NCBI RefSeq assembly: GCF_001687325.1
Contig: NZ_LZRD01000021.1
Span: 62,001-126,000 of the forward strand
Direction of reading: 5' to 3'
DNA: 64,000 nt
Origin: Streptomyces sp. PTY087I2
GTDB taxonomy: Bacteria; Actinomycetota; Actinomycetes; Streptomycetales; Streptomycetaceae
A model generated the notes under the pieces. The model was not told the DNA's origin. It did not search any database and was given only the letters and a program-made list of their open reading frames with translations. The position numbers and the translations under genes were made by a program. Position 1 is the stretch's first letter. Each line of letters starts with the position of its first letter. Positions 1 to 8,056 of the stretch are shown here, in pieces.

Positions 1-962
1 TCAGCGAGAACCTGACGATCTTCGCGCTCATCGGCGCGTTGTTCGTCGGGTCCTGCCTGCGTTCCGTCGGCACGCCCGCGACGAGGCTCGCCGCGCTCGG
101 TATGGCGCCGAGCCACGGCCGGTTCGCCGTCAACGGACTGCTGGCCACGGTCCGGCAGTTCACGCTGTACGTGGTGGGCCCCGCCATCGGCGGACTGATC
201 GCCGGCTTCGCCAGCCCGGAGTGGGCGTTGGTGGTCGACGGCGCGACGTTCCTGCCGCTGCTGCTCGCCACGCTTCTGGTCGTGCCCCGTTCTCCCTCGA
301 CGCGCAGGGAGGCGAAGGAGAACGAGTCCGGGCTGAAGGTGATGCGCAGGCTCCCGGTCGCCTGGCGGCTGCTGATCGTCGTCTTCTTCTTCAACCTGCT
401 GTACATGCCGGTGGAAGTCGCGTTGCCCCTGCTGGTCAACGGCCCGCTCGGCGGCGACGGCAAGGCCCTCGGCGTCGTATGGACCCTCTTCGGGGCCGGC
501 GCCCTGCTGGGCGCACTGGCGACGAACTTCCTGCGGTCCGTGCCTCAGGTTCCCCTGATGATGGGCATCATCGCCTCCTGGGGAGCCACCACGGTCGGGC
601 TGGCGCTCAGTCAGAACGTGGCGTCGGCGGCCGTCGCCTTCTTCGTCGGCGGCGTGGTCTACGCGCCGTTCACGCCGGTGGCGTACTCCTACCTGCACAC
701 CTTCCTCTCGGAGAAGGACGAGCAGCCCGTCCTGACCCTCTGGTCCACGGTCTCCACGCTGGCCGCGCCCATCGGCCTGCTGGCGGCAGGCCCGCTCGTC
801 CACGCCCTCGGCGGCCGTGGGGCCGTCTTCCTGTCGGCGTTCCTCATCCTGGCGCTCGCGCTCGGAATGACGCGGATGCGGCCGATGGCACCACCTGAGG
901 ACCCGCCCCCGGCCGCACCGGCCGTCCAACTCGGTAAGCACCAGCAGAACAGGGAGACGTGA
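1..962 (+). CDS. MFS transporter, 5' end outside the window
   Basis: The reading frame is open from the first base, so the start lies upstream. About 319 residues are present. They contain many hydrophobic helices, two long loops rich in Arg and Lys, and a proline-rich tail, as in MFS_3 (enterobactin-exporter-like) drug and metabolite exporters. It probably exports a small molecule through the cytoplasmic membrane by proton antiport; the substrate is unknown. The stop TGA overlaps the ATG of the next gene (TGATG), which implies translational coupling to the methyltransferase. Together with the P450 and ATP-grasp genes that follow it looks like the transport gene of a small biosynthetic set. 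The family call is confident; the role is inferred. Confidence 0.85.
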   Translation, partial: SENLTIFALIGALFVGSCLRSVGTPATRLAALGMAPSHGRFAVNGLLATVRQFTLYVVGPAIGGLIAGFASPEWALVVDGATFLPLLLATLLVVPRSPSTRREAKENESGLKVMRRLPVAWRLLIVVFFFNLLYMPVEVALPLLVNGPLGGDGKALGVVWTLFGAGALLGALATNFLRSVPQVPLMMGIIASWGATTVGLALSQNVASAAVAFFVGGVVYAPFTPVAYSYLHTFLSEKDEQPVLTLWSTVSTLAAPIGLLAAGPLVHALGGRGAVFLSAFLILALALGMTRMRPMAPPEDPPPAAPAVQLGKHQQNRET

Positions 963-1690
963 TGGGTTACGACATCGCCGCGTACGGGGACAAGCGGCCG
1001 GACTACGACACGATGCTGTGGGAGCTCCGGCAGGACGAGGCCGAGGCGAGCGCCTTCCTCGCCGGCCTCGCCACGGACGGCCGGGCCCTGGAGCTCGGGA
1101 TCGGGACCGGGCGGGTGGCACTGCCGCTGGCGCGCCACGGGGTGTCGGTCACCGGCATCGAAGGCTCCTCGTCGATGGTCGACCAGCTGAAACGGAAGAT
1201 CGCCGACGAGAGCGTCGACGTCGTCGTCGGTGACTTCGCCGACGTGGCCGTCGACCAGACCTTCGACCTCGTCTACTGCATCAGCGAGACGTTCTTCCTC
1301 CTGCCGACCCAGGAAAGCCAGATCGCGTGTGTACGCAACGTGGCGGAACGGCTGACGAGCGGGGGGCAGTTCGTCGTCCAGGCCACCGTTCCCCAGCACG
1401 GGCTCTTCTGCAAGAAGGAGAGCACCCACACCCGTCACGTGGGCGAGGGAAGCGCGGTGGTCACCGCCCGGCGGCACAACCGCGCGGAACAGCGGGTCGA
1501 CGTGCAGAACATCGTGTTCGACAGCGAGGGCAACACGTTCCACCCGCTGCACTACCGCTACGTATGGCCGTCCGAACTGGACCTGATGGCGAGGCTGGCA
1601 GGACTCGGCCTGGTCTCCCGCACGGGCGACTGGAACGGCTCCGGCTACGACGCTTCGGGGGGATACGTCGCGGTGTACCGAAAGCCGTGA
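962..1690 (+). CDS. class I SAM-dependent methyltransferase
   Basis: This 242-residue protein has the SAM-binding motif I LELGIGTGR at residues 43-51, an acidic motif II region (VSVTGIEGSS) and a motif near VVVGDFADV, which is a complete Rossmann-type methyltransferase fold. The family methylates O, N or C atoms of small molecules. ATG 962 overlaps the upstream stop; a GTG three bases earlier (959) is an alternative start. It is followed by an 80-base spacer with palindromic repeats and then a P450, which suggests tailoring of a secondary metabolite. The acceptor substrate cannot be read from the sequence. Confidence 0.85.
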   Translation: MGYDIAAYGDKRPDYDTMLWELRQDEAEASAFLAGLATDGRALELGIGTGRVALPLARHGVSVTGIEGSSSMVDQLKRKIADESVDVVVGDFADVAVDQTFDLVYCISETFFLLPTQESQIACVRNVAERLTSGGQFVVQATVPQHGLFCKKESTHTRHVGEGSAVVTARRHNRAEQRVDVQNIVFDSEGNTFHPLHYRYVWPSELDLMARLAGLGLVSRTGDWNGSGYDASGGYVAVYRKP

Positions 1691-1697
1691 CCTCGAA

Positions 1698-1746
1698 GGG
1701 ACGTCCCGCGCCCGGAGGGACTTCGCGTGCCCCGGAGGGACGTCCC
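1698..1746. repeat. paired GGGACGTCCC palindromes before the P450 gene
   Basis: The perfect 10-base palindrome GGGACGTCCC occurs at 1698-1707 and 1737-1746. A degenerate copy, with cggagggactt in place of the palindrome, lies between them at about 1713-1723. The unit (C/G)GAGGGAC(G/T)TC is therefore repeated about every 20 bases in the 93-base gap between methyltransferase and P450. It could be an operator or a chance GC-rich repeat; nothing in the sequence decides. Confidence 0.4.
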
Positions 1747-1783
1747 GTGACCCGAAACCGTCGGTGACGAAACAGAGGATGAC

Positions 1784-2995
1784 ATGGAATCCGTTCTGCC
1801 CAGGCTCCCCTTCCAGCGGCGCGGGATATTCGACGTTCCCGGAGAACTCCGCGAGATGCAGCGCGGCGGGGACCTGGTCAAGGTGCTCACCGCGGCGGGG
1901 GACGAGGCGTGGCTGGTCACCCGCTACGAGGAGGTGCGGAGCCTGCTCGCGGACGCGCGGCTCGGCCGTTCCCACCCCGCCCCGCGGGACGCGGCCCGCC
2001 TCGGCAACTCGGCGCTCAGCACCGCGGGCCCGGTCGGGAGCTACGCGTCGGAGCAGGAGGACCACGCCCGCTACCGGCGCAGGCTGACTCCGGCGTTCTC
2101 CGCGAAGCGCATGCGGCTGCTGCGGGAGAGCACCGAGGAGGTCATCCGGGAGACCCTGGACGCGATGTCCGGGCTCGCCTCTCCCGTCGATCTCCACCAG
2201 GTCTTCTCCATGCCCGTCTCGCTGCACGTCATCTGCCGGCTCCTGGGCGTTCCCTACGAGGACCACGACCGCTTCCGTGCGTGGTTCGAAGGGCTGGCCG
2301 GCATGGCGGACCTCCAGAAGTCCTCGGAGGCGCGGCAGGCCATGGGCGCATACATGGCCGCGCTGGCGGAGCGCAAGCGCGGCCACCCCGGCGAGGACCT
2401 CATCAGCGATCTGGTCCACTCGGGGGACATGACGATCGGGTCCCACGCACCGGGGAGCGAGGCGGCCCTGGACGACCTCTCCTACGTGGCCGCCTCCCTC
2501 CTCTTCGCCGGATACCGGACCACCGCGATCAAGATCGATTACGGTGCGGTGCTCCTGCTCGCCGACGAGGGGCAGCGAGCCGCCCTGCGGGCCGAGCCCG
2601 CGCTCGCCGAGACCGCGGTGGAGGAGGTCCTGCGGCTGTCGTCACCGGACCACCCTCTTCTCCGGTACGCCCGCGAGGACCTGGTCATCGCCGGCACGGC
2701 CGTGCGGGCCGGCGAAGCCGTGCTCCTCTCCACGCTCGTCGCCAACCGCGACCCGTCGGTCTTCCCGGAACCGGACGCGTTCGACATCGCGCGGGACCCC
2801 AATCCACACCTGTCCTTCGGGCACGGCCCCCGGCTCTGCATCGGCACCACGCTCGCCCGCATCGAGATCGCCGCGGCGCTCAGGATGCTGTTCGAGCGCT
2901 TCCCCTCGCTCCGCCTCTCCGTTCCGCACGAAGAACTCACCCGGCGGACGGACATGATGATGGGAGGCCTCTCGCGGGTTCCGGTCGAGTGGTGA
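1784..2995 (+). CDS. cytochrome P450
   Basis: This is a 403-residue soluble bacterial class I P450. The heme-binding loop FGHGPRLCIG places the thiolate ligand at Cys352, and the K-helix ExxR motif is EVLR at 281-284. In the I-helix the usual AGxE/DTT is AGYRTT (242-247), so the conserved acidic residue next to the threonine is Arg, which is unusual and may change proton delivery. It needs ferredoxin and ferredoxin reductase partners, neither of which is in the window. The start ATG 1784 follows GAGGATG. It lies between a methyltransferase and an ATP-grasp gene on the same strand, so tailoring of a secondary metabolite is likely. Confidence 0.92.
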   Translation: MESVLPRLPFQRRGIFDVPGELREMQRGGDLVKVLTAAGDEAWLVTRYEEVRSLLADARLGRSHPAPRDAARLGNSALSTAGPVGSYASEQEDHARYRRRLTPAFSAKRMRLLRESTEEVIRETLDAMSGLASPVDLHQVFSMPVSLHVICRLLGVPYEDHDRFRAWFEGLAGMADLQKSSEARQAMGAYMAALAERKRGHPGEDLISDLVHSGDMTIGSHAPGSEAALDDLSYVAASLLFAGYRTTAIKIDYGAVLLLADEGQRAALRAEPALAETAVEEVLRLSSPDHPLLRYAREDLVIAGTAVRAGEAVLLSTLVANRDPSVFPEPDAFDIARDPNPHLSFGHGPRLCIGTTLARIEIAAALRMLFERFPSLRLSVPHEELTRRTDMMMGGLSRVPVEW

Positions 2996-3037
2996 GCGGC
3001 GTACGGGCAGAGACATCCGGCGAGTGGGGAGTGGAAC

Positions 3038-4285
3038 GTGTCAACAGCGGTTCTCGTCATGGGCTGTGGCCTCAGGTCAGGACATGGACGTGATCAGATG
3101 CGGCTCCTGCACGAGCAGGCGCGGCGCAGAGGACTGGAACTGATCGGGGCGGAGAAGCCCGCGAACCTGTCGTTCGCCGACGCGTCGAAGTTCTCCGCCC
3201 TCGTTCCGTGCGACGTGGAGGACGCGGCGGCCGCCGTGGCCACGATGACGTCGGTGGACGCCGAAGTCGCCGGGGTGCTGGCGTTCCGCGACCTGTGCGT
3301 CGAACCCCTCGCGGCAGTGGCCCGGGCACTGGGGATACCGGCGATCAGCCCGTCGGCGGCCAGGACCACCCGGAACAAGGACCTGAGCCGGGAACGTCTG
3401 CGGGAAGCCGGTCTGCCGCAGCCCGCCTCCGCGCTCGTCCGGAACGTGACGGAGGCCCGGGAGTTCCTCGACTCCACGCCTCCGGGCCCCTGGATCGTCA
3501 AACCACGCGACGGCATGGGGAGCGCGCAGGTCGATCTCGTCCGCTCGGCGGCCGATCTGGAGCAGGCGTTCTCCGGCCGCCCGCACGGCTCGCCCGCCCT
3601 GATCGAAGAGTTCGTACCCGGTCCGGAGTTCTCCGCCGACGGAGTGGTGGTGGGCGGTGTTCCCGTCATCACCGCACTGGCCCAGAAGTCTCTGGGCCCC
3701 TGTTTCGTGGAGACCGGTCATCGCGTTCCCGCGGACCTCTCCGATGCGCAGGTCGCCCTGGTGGACGAGCAGATGAGAGTGGCTCTGCCCGCGGTGGGCC
3801 TCGACCGGGGCCTGTTCCACGTCGAGTTCTGGACGCATGACACAGGAGTCGTTCTCGGCGAGATCCACGCCAGGCCGGGCGGCGCGTTCATCCCGACGAT
3901 GGCCGAGTACGCGCGGCCCGGACTGGAGATGTACGGGCTCTACCTCGACGACGTGCTGGGACGGCCGTCCCGGCCGATTCCGCCCACCACCCGCAGTGCG
4001 GGCATGCGCCACCTGATCGTCCAGCCTCCCGGGCGGCTCGTCTCGGTCTCCGGCTGGGACGCGGCGGTGGCCGTCGACGAGTGTGTGGCGTCGGGCCTGC
4101 TGGTGGGGCCGGGCGACCGGATCGGCCCCGTCACCTGGTCCGCCGACCGGCACGGCTTCGTCGTGGTCGAAGGGGCCTCGGGAGCCGAGGTGGACGCCTG
4201 CCTCGACCGGATCGAGAACGGCATCGGCTTCGAGGTGACCCAGGACGGGCCGCCCGAGCCGGTGAGCCCTCCGTCCGCTCCTTGA
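3038..4285 (+). CDS. ATP-grasp domain carboxylate-amine ligase
   Basis: This 415-residue protein begins with a pre-ATP-grasp Rossmann region (AVLVMGCGLRSGHG). It continues with the ATP-grasp signature IVKPRDGMGSAQ around residues 150-160, EEFVPGPEFSADG, and the metal-binding EIHARPGGAF. This layout is that of amide- or peptide-forming ligases that work through an acyl phosphate (carbamoyl-phosphate synthase and PurD-like superfamily). GTG 3038 is preceded by a purine-rich GTGGGGAGTGG. It is the last gene of the run with exporter, methyltransferase and P450, and may join an amino acid or amine to an acid. Substrates are unknown, and a primary-metabolism role cannot be excluded. Confidence 0.82.
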   Translation: MSTAVLVMGCGLRSGHGRDQMRLLHEQARRRGLELIGAEKPANLSFADASKFSALVPCDVEDAAAAVATMTSVDAEVAGVLAFRDLCVEPLAAVARALGIPAISPSAARTTRNKDLSRERLREAGLPQPASALVRNVTEAREFLDSTPPGPWIVKPRDGMGSAQVDLVRSAADLEQAFSGRPHGSPALIEEFVPGPEFSADGVVVGGVPVITALAQKSLGPCFVETGHRVPADLSDAQVALVDEQMRVALPAVGLDRGLFHVEFWTHDTGVVLGEIHARPGGAFIPTMAEYARPGLEMYGLYLDDVLGRPSRPIPPTTRSAGMRHLIVQPPGRLVSVSGWDAAVAVDECVASGLLVGPGDRIGPVTWSADRHGFVVVEGASGAEVDACLDRIENGIGFEVTQDGPPEPVSPPSAP

Positions 4286-4420
4286 CCCTCCCTTGCCCGG
4301 TGCCCCTCGCGCCGGAGCGTGCTACGCAGGACACTTGACCCCGACACCGGGTATCCGGCGCTTGATATCCGACGCTCCGGAACCCGGGATCCGGAACGCA
4401 GCTCTCGGAGGGGGACACAT

Positions 4421-7400
4421 ATGCGGGACAGCCATCGGGCGGAAGCCGAGAGGCTGTTGGTGCGGGCCGTGGAGGAAGAGGCGCGGCGCAGTGGCGGGCG
4501 GACCGATGCCGGTGCGCTGATGTCGCGGGCGCGGGCGGCGCTCGACACCATGGCCGCCAGCGCGGGCGAGGAGTACGCCGCGTACACGCAGGCGTTGGAC
4601 TCGGCGGCGGCCGGCGACCGGCCGCTGGCGGAGCGCTTCAGCAGAGCGACGCTCGGAACGCCCCTGCTGGTGACGGGAGTTGCCGCGGCCGCCGCGTTCG
4701 GCGCGGATCTGGCGCTCGGCGCGAACACCGGTCTGGCGTTCGGCGCGGGCGCGGTCGTCGCGGTGGCCGGTACGGCGACGACCGTGGCGAAGGTGACCGC
4801 CTCGCACTGGCCCGCCGCCCACCGCCGGGCCGCGGCGGCCGGACAGCCGGGCGGGGCCGAGCAGTTGCGGCTCCAGTGGCTGACCGCCCTGGAGGTACGG
4901 GGCATCCGCCCGTATCTGGACCAGCAGCGGATGCTCAACCCCGCCAAGCGCGCCCCGAAGAAGCAGACCACCCCGGTGGTCAAGCAGTTGCGCGGCGGTG
5001 ACCGCAGCGCGGCGGCCCGCACCCGGGTGGTGCTGGAGCAGTCGTTCGGCCATCTCCCGCAGGCGGACGGGCCGTTCAGCGGGCGGCGGGCGGAGCTGGC
5101 GCAGATCGCCCGGTGGGTGCACGCGGCCCGCGCCTCCACGCAGACCCGGCCGACCGTCGTCGTGCTGCACGGCGCCCCGGGGTCGGGGCGGACCGCGCTC
5201 GCGGTGCGGGCGGCCCACACGCTCAAGGACCAGTTCCGGGGCGCGTGCGTGGTCGATCTGCGCGGCCAGGTCGCCGGGGAGAATCCGCTGCCGACCCGCG
5301 ACGCCCTGCTCCATCTGCTGAACCGGCTGGGCGCGCCGCGCGAGCAACTGCTGTTCCGGGAGGGCTCGTCGGCGGAGCAGCAGGTGCGGCGGCTCTCCGA
5401 GCTGTACCACCAGCACCTCACGGGGACGCCGGTCACGATCGTGCTCGACGACGCGACGGACGCCGGCCAGGTGCGCACCCTGGTGCCGGAGCGCTCGGAC
5501 AGTCTGGTGCTCGTCACCGCCCGGGAGCCGCTGGAGCTGCCCGAGGACCTGGCGGCCTGGGTGCACCAGCTGCCGGTCGGCGCGCTGGACGCGGCGGGTG
5601 CGGAGGAGCTGCTGCGGGAGGTCGCCGAGGAAGAGGAGGCCGGACCGTACGACTACCCGTCGACGGACGCGATCGTGGAGCTGTGCGGCGGGCTGCCGCT
5701 GGCACTGCGGGTGGCCGGTTCCGCGCTGGGGGCGCGCAGTCGGCACACGCTCGCGGAGGATCTGGGGGCGTACGGGCCCGTGGATCCGGTGGAGCGGGCC
5801 CTGTGGCTGCGCTACACCGACCAGGGCGATCAGGCCCGGCGGCTGCTGCGGCGGCTCGCGCTGGCGGGCCGGGCGAGCCTGGGCGCGGCAGCGGCGGCCG
5901 CGCTGCTCTCCGCCGACGAGCAGGAGGCGGACCGGCTGCTCACCGTGCTGGCGCGGGCCGGGCTGCTCACCCGCGTACGGGGATCGCGCTACCGGCTGCA
6001 CGATCTGGTGCGGGCCTTCGCGCTGGCCCGGCTGCTGGACGAGGAGGAGCCGGCCGAGCGGACGGCCGCCCAGGAGCGGCTGCTGACGAACTACGCGGAG
6101 CTGGCCGACGCGGTGATCCGGATGGTCGACGGGAAGATGTCGACCCGCGCCGGGCAGTTCGGCTCGCACGGCTTCGGTTCGCTGGACTCGGCGCTGCGCT
6201 GGCTGGACGACGAGTCGAGCTTCATCACGTCCGCGCTGCGGCACGCGGAGGGCGTCGACCAGGCCACGGTGCTGCATCTGCTGGGCGCCCTGTGCGACTA
6301 CTGCCTGCTGCGCGGCGACCTGTACCGGCTGGGTGAGATCAGCGAGCTGACCCAGGCCGTGGACCAGGGGCTGCTGGAGCGTTCGGTGCAGTGGCGTACG
6401 GGCATCGCGGCCCGGCAGCTCGGTGAGCTGGACAAGGCCCGCACCACGCTGTCCTCCGTCGTCGGGCTCTACCACGAGGCGCAGAACGACGCGGGCGAGG
6501 CGCTGGCCCTCTGCTCGCTCGGCATCACCCTGCACCACCAGGGCAACCTGACCGAGGCGGCGGCCCGGCTCGGCGAGGCGCTGGCCCTCCAGTCGTCCGA
6601 CGCGCAGGCCGAGGACCGGGCCTGGACCCTGCACGCGCTGGCCGCGGTGGAGCGCGACCGGGGCGATCTGCCGAGGGCGCTGGCGCTGCTGGCCGACGCG
6701 CTGCGGCTGCACCGAGAGGGCGAGTCGCTGCACGGCGAGGCGTGGACGCAGTTCCAGCTGGGCCAGGTGCGGCTGCGCACCGGCGAGGTGGCGGCCGCCG
6801 AGGAGGCCCTGAGCACCGCCCTGGAGCTGTACGGGCGCACGCGTGACGGGCGCGGTGAGGCGTGGGCGATCACCCAGCTGGCCCGGGCCCGGCTGCTGGA
6901 CGGGGACCCGGCCGCCGCGCTGGAACAGCTGCGGGACGCACTGGACCGGCACCGGGACAACGAGGACGCGCGCGGTGAGGCGTGGACCCTGTACTACCTG
7001 GGTCAGGCGCTGGAGGAGGACGGGGACACCGATCAGGCGGTACGTGAGCTGGAGCGGGCCCGCACGATGTTCTCCCGGATGCGGGACGTGTACGGGCTGG
7101 CGTGCGCCCGCCACCACTCGGGCCGGGTGACCCGGGACCAGCGGGCCGCGCAGACGGGCAACCTCCGCAATTCGGGGTTCGCCCGGCAGCTGCTGATGGA
7201 CGCGCGGGCCGATTTCCGGCGGATCAAGGTGCCGTACGGCGAGGCGTGGGCGTGCGTGGAGCTGGCGTTGATCGACGCGGGCAACGGGCGGGCCCCGCAG
7301 GCGCTGGAGCTGTGCGGGGAGGCGGCGGAGCTGTTCGATTCGTACGGGGACGCGCGGGGCGGCGACTGGGCCCGGTTCCTGCGCTGCACGCTGCTGCCGT

Positions 7401-7642
7401 ACGCCTCGCCCGGGGGCAGCGAGGTGGGCACGGTGGTTGCCCAGCAGGAGCTGGCCGAGCTGGTCGAGGCCCGGCATCCGGCGCGGGACGCCAAGCTGGA
7501 GCAGTCGGCGGCGGCGTTCGCGGTGGCGCTGGAGCGGGGCGTGGACCTGGAGGACGGCTGGCAGGCGTGGCGGCTGGGGCTCACCCCGACCCGTAGCGCC
7601 GGCCAGATCATGGGCGTGGCGGTGGAGCCGGCGAGGCCGTGA
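4421..7642 (+). CDS. NB-ARC/TPR ATPase with N-terminal membrane segments (NLR-like)
   Basis: This 1073-residue protein is placed at ATG 4421 because GGAGGGGG lies just before it; the frame is open upstream to 4319. Residues about 80-125 are Ala/Gly-rich and hydrophobic, probably two membrane segments. A P-loop GAPGSGRT lies near residue 251, Walker B IVLDDATD near 340, and the NB-ARC GLPLAL motif near 424. A winged-helix region and about seven TPR units (G-E-A-W-T spaced about 40 residues) fill residues 650-950. This STAND architecture is shared by AfsR-like regulators and by bacterial NLR-type sensors. No SARP or catalytic effector domain was seen. Its function is unknown. Confidence 0.85.
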   Translation: MRDSHRAEAERLLVRAVEEEARRSGGRTDAGALMSRARAALDTMAASAGEEYAAYTQALDSAAAGDRPLAERFSRATLGTPLLVTGVAAAAAFGADLALGANTGLAFGAGAVVAVAGTATTVAKVTASHWPAAHRRAAAAGQPGGAEQLRLQWLTALEVRGIRPYLDQQRMLNPAKRAPKKQTTPVVKQLRGGDRSAAARTRVVLEQSFGHLPQADGPFSGRRAELAQIARWVHAARASTQTRPTVVVLHGAPGSGRTALAVRAAHTLKDQFRGACVVDLRGQVAGENPLPTRDALLHLLNRLGAPREQLLFREGSSAEQQVRRLSELYHQHLTGTPVTIVLDDATDAGQVRTLVPERSDSLVLVTAREPLELPEDLAAWVHQLPVGALDAAGAEELLREVAEEEEAGPYDYPSTDAIVELCGGLPLALRVAGSALGARSRHTLAEDLGAYGPVDPVERALWLRYTDQGDQARRLLRRLALAGRASLGAAAAAALLSADEQEADRLLTVLARAGLLTRVRGSRYRLHDLVRAFALARLLDEEEPAERTAAQERLLTNYAELADAVIRMVDGKMSTRAGQFGSHGFGSLDSALRWLDDESSFITSALRHAEGVDQATVLHLLGALCDYCLLRGDLYRLGEISELTQAVDQGLLERSVQWRTGIAARQLGELDKARTTLSSVVGLYHEAQNDAGEALALCSLGITLHHQGNLTEAAARLGEALALQSSDAQAEDRAWTLHALAAVERDRGDLPRALALLADALRLHREGESLHGEAWTQFQLGQVRLRTGEVAAAEEALSTALELYGRTRDGRGEAWAITQLARARLLDGDPAAALEQLRDALDRHRDNEDARGEAWTLYYLGQALEEDGDTDQAVRELERARTMFSRMRDVYGLACARHHSGRVTRDQRAAQTGNLRNSGFARQLLMDARADFRRIKVPYGEAWACVELALIDAGNGRAPQALELCGEAAELFDSYGDARGGDWARFLRCTLLPYASPGGSEVGTVVAQQELAELVEARHPARDAKLEQSAAAFAVALERGVDLEDGWQAWRLGLTPTRSAGQIMGVAVEPARP

Positions 7643-7691
7643 CCCCGCGCCCATGAGCGTACGGGGAGCATGACCGTACGGGACGGGAAAC

Positions 7692-7740
7692 CGGGAACGA
7701 GGCGTCCGGCAACCCCGGCCGGACGCCCTTCCCGTTCCCG
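7692..7740. terminator. bidirectional hairpin between convergent genes
   Basis: A stem GGCGTCCGG/CCGGACGCC (7701-7709 with 7719-7727) is extended by outer CGGGAACG/CGTTCCCG pairing. It lies between the + strand NB-ARC gene and the - strand gene ending at 7802, so it can end both transcripts. Confidence 0.6.
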
Positions 7741-7789
7741 TACGCGCGAAACCGCCCCCGTACGCGCGGAACCGCCACCCGTACGCGCG
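7740..7789. repeat. three GTACGCGCG repeats, about 20-base period
   Basis: GTACGCGCG occurs at 7740, 7760 and 7781, each followed by (A/G)AACCGCC or a close variant. It is downstream of two convergent genes, so a promoter role is unlikely. The half-site resembles the nucleoside palindrome CTACGCGCGTAG elsewhere in the window but lacks its second arm. Confidence 0.5.
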
Positions 7790-7801
7790 AAGCCCGGCGC
7801 G

Positions 7802-8056
7802 CTACTTGCCGGGCGAGGCCGCCTTGCCCTGGTCCCCGGCGGGCCCGGCCGCCACCGCGTCCGGGTCCGGGGCCTCCTCGAAGTTCACCCGGCCCATGTG
7901 CCGGTTCATCGACTTCATCAGGGCCCACACGCCGACGGCGAGCGCGGCGAAGACGAGGAAGCCGAGGACGCCGGGGGTGACCTTGTTCTTGTCGAGCTCT
8001 TCGGCGGCGAGCGGGACGAGGTGCGTCAGTGCCTGGGTCGCGTACATATCAGGCAT
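7802..8056 (-). CDS. small single-pass membrane protein
   Basis: This 84-residue protein has one clear hydrophobic segment (VLGFLVFAALAVGVWALM, residues about 31-48) and a charged, Pro/Ala-rich cytoplasmic tail. The first ATG (8056) precedes the mca stop, giving an 8-base overlap; a second in-frame ATG ends at 8047. It is almost certainly co-transcribed behind mca. I recall a similar small protein beside mca in other streptomycetes, which would favour a real gene, but no function is known to me. Confidence 0.75.
   Translation of the reverse strand: MPDMYATQALTHLVPLAAEELDKNKVTPGVLGFLVFAALAVGVWALMKSMNRHMGRVNFEEAPDPDAVAAGPAGDQGKAASPGK

Noticed and set aside
4322..7654. A 1110-codon open frame on the minus strand opposite the NB-ARC gene
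   Set aside because: It is a GC-rich shadow: its third positions are the first or second positions of a well-supported gene, the product is Arg/Gly/Pro/Gln-rich without motifs, and no start has a ribosome site.
7740..7789. Further copies of the nucleoside operator
   Set aside because: The repeats have GTACGCGCG but not the second arm CGTAG in palindromic order, and they lie downstream of genes.
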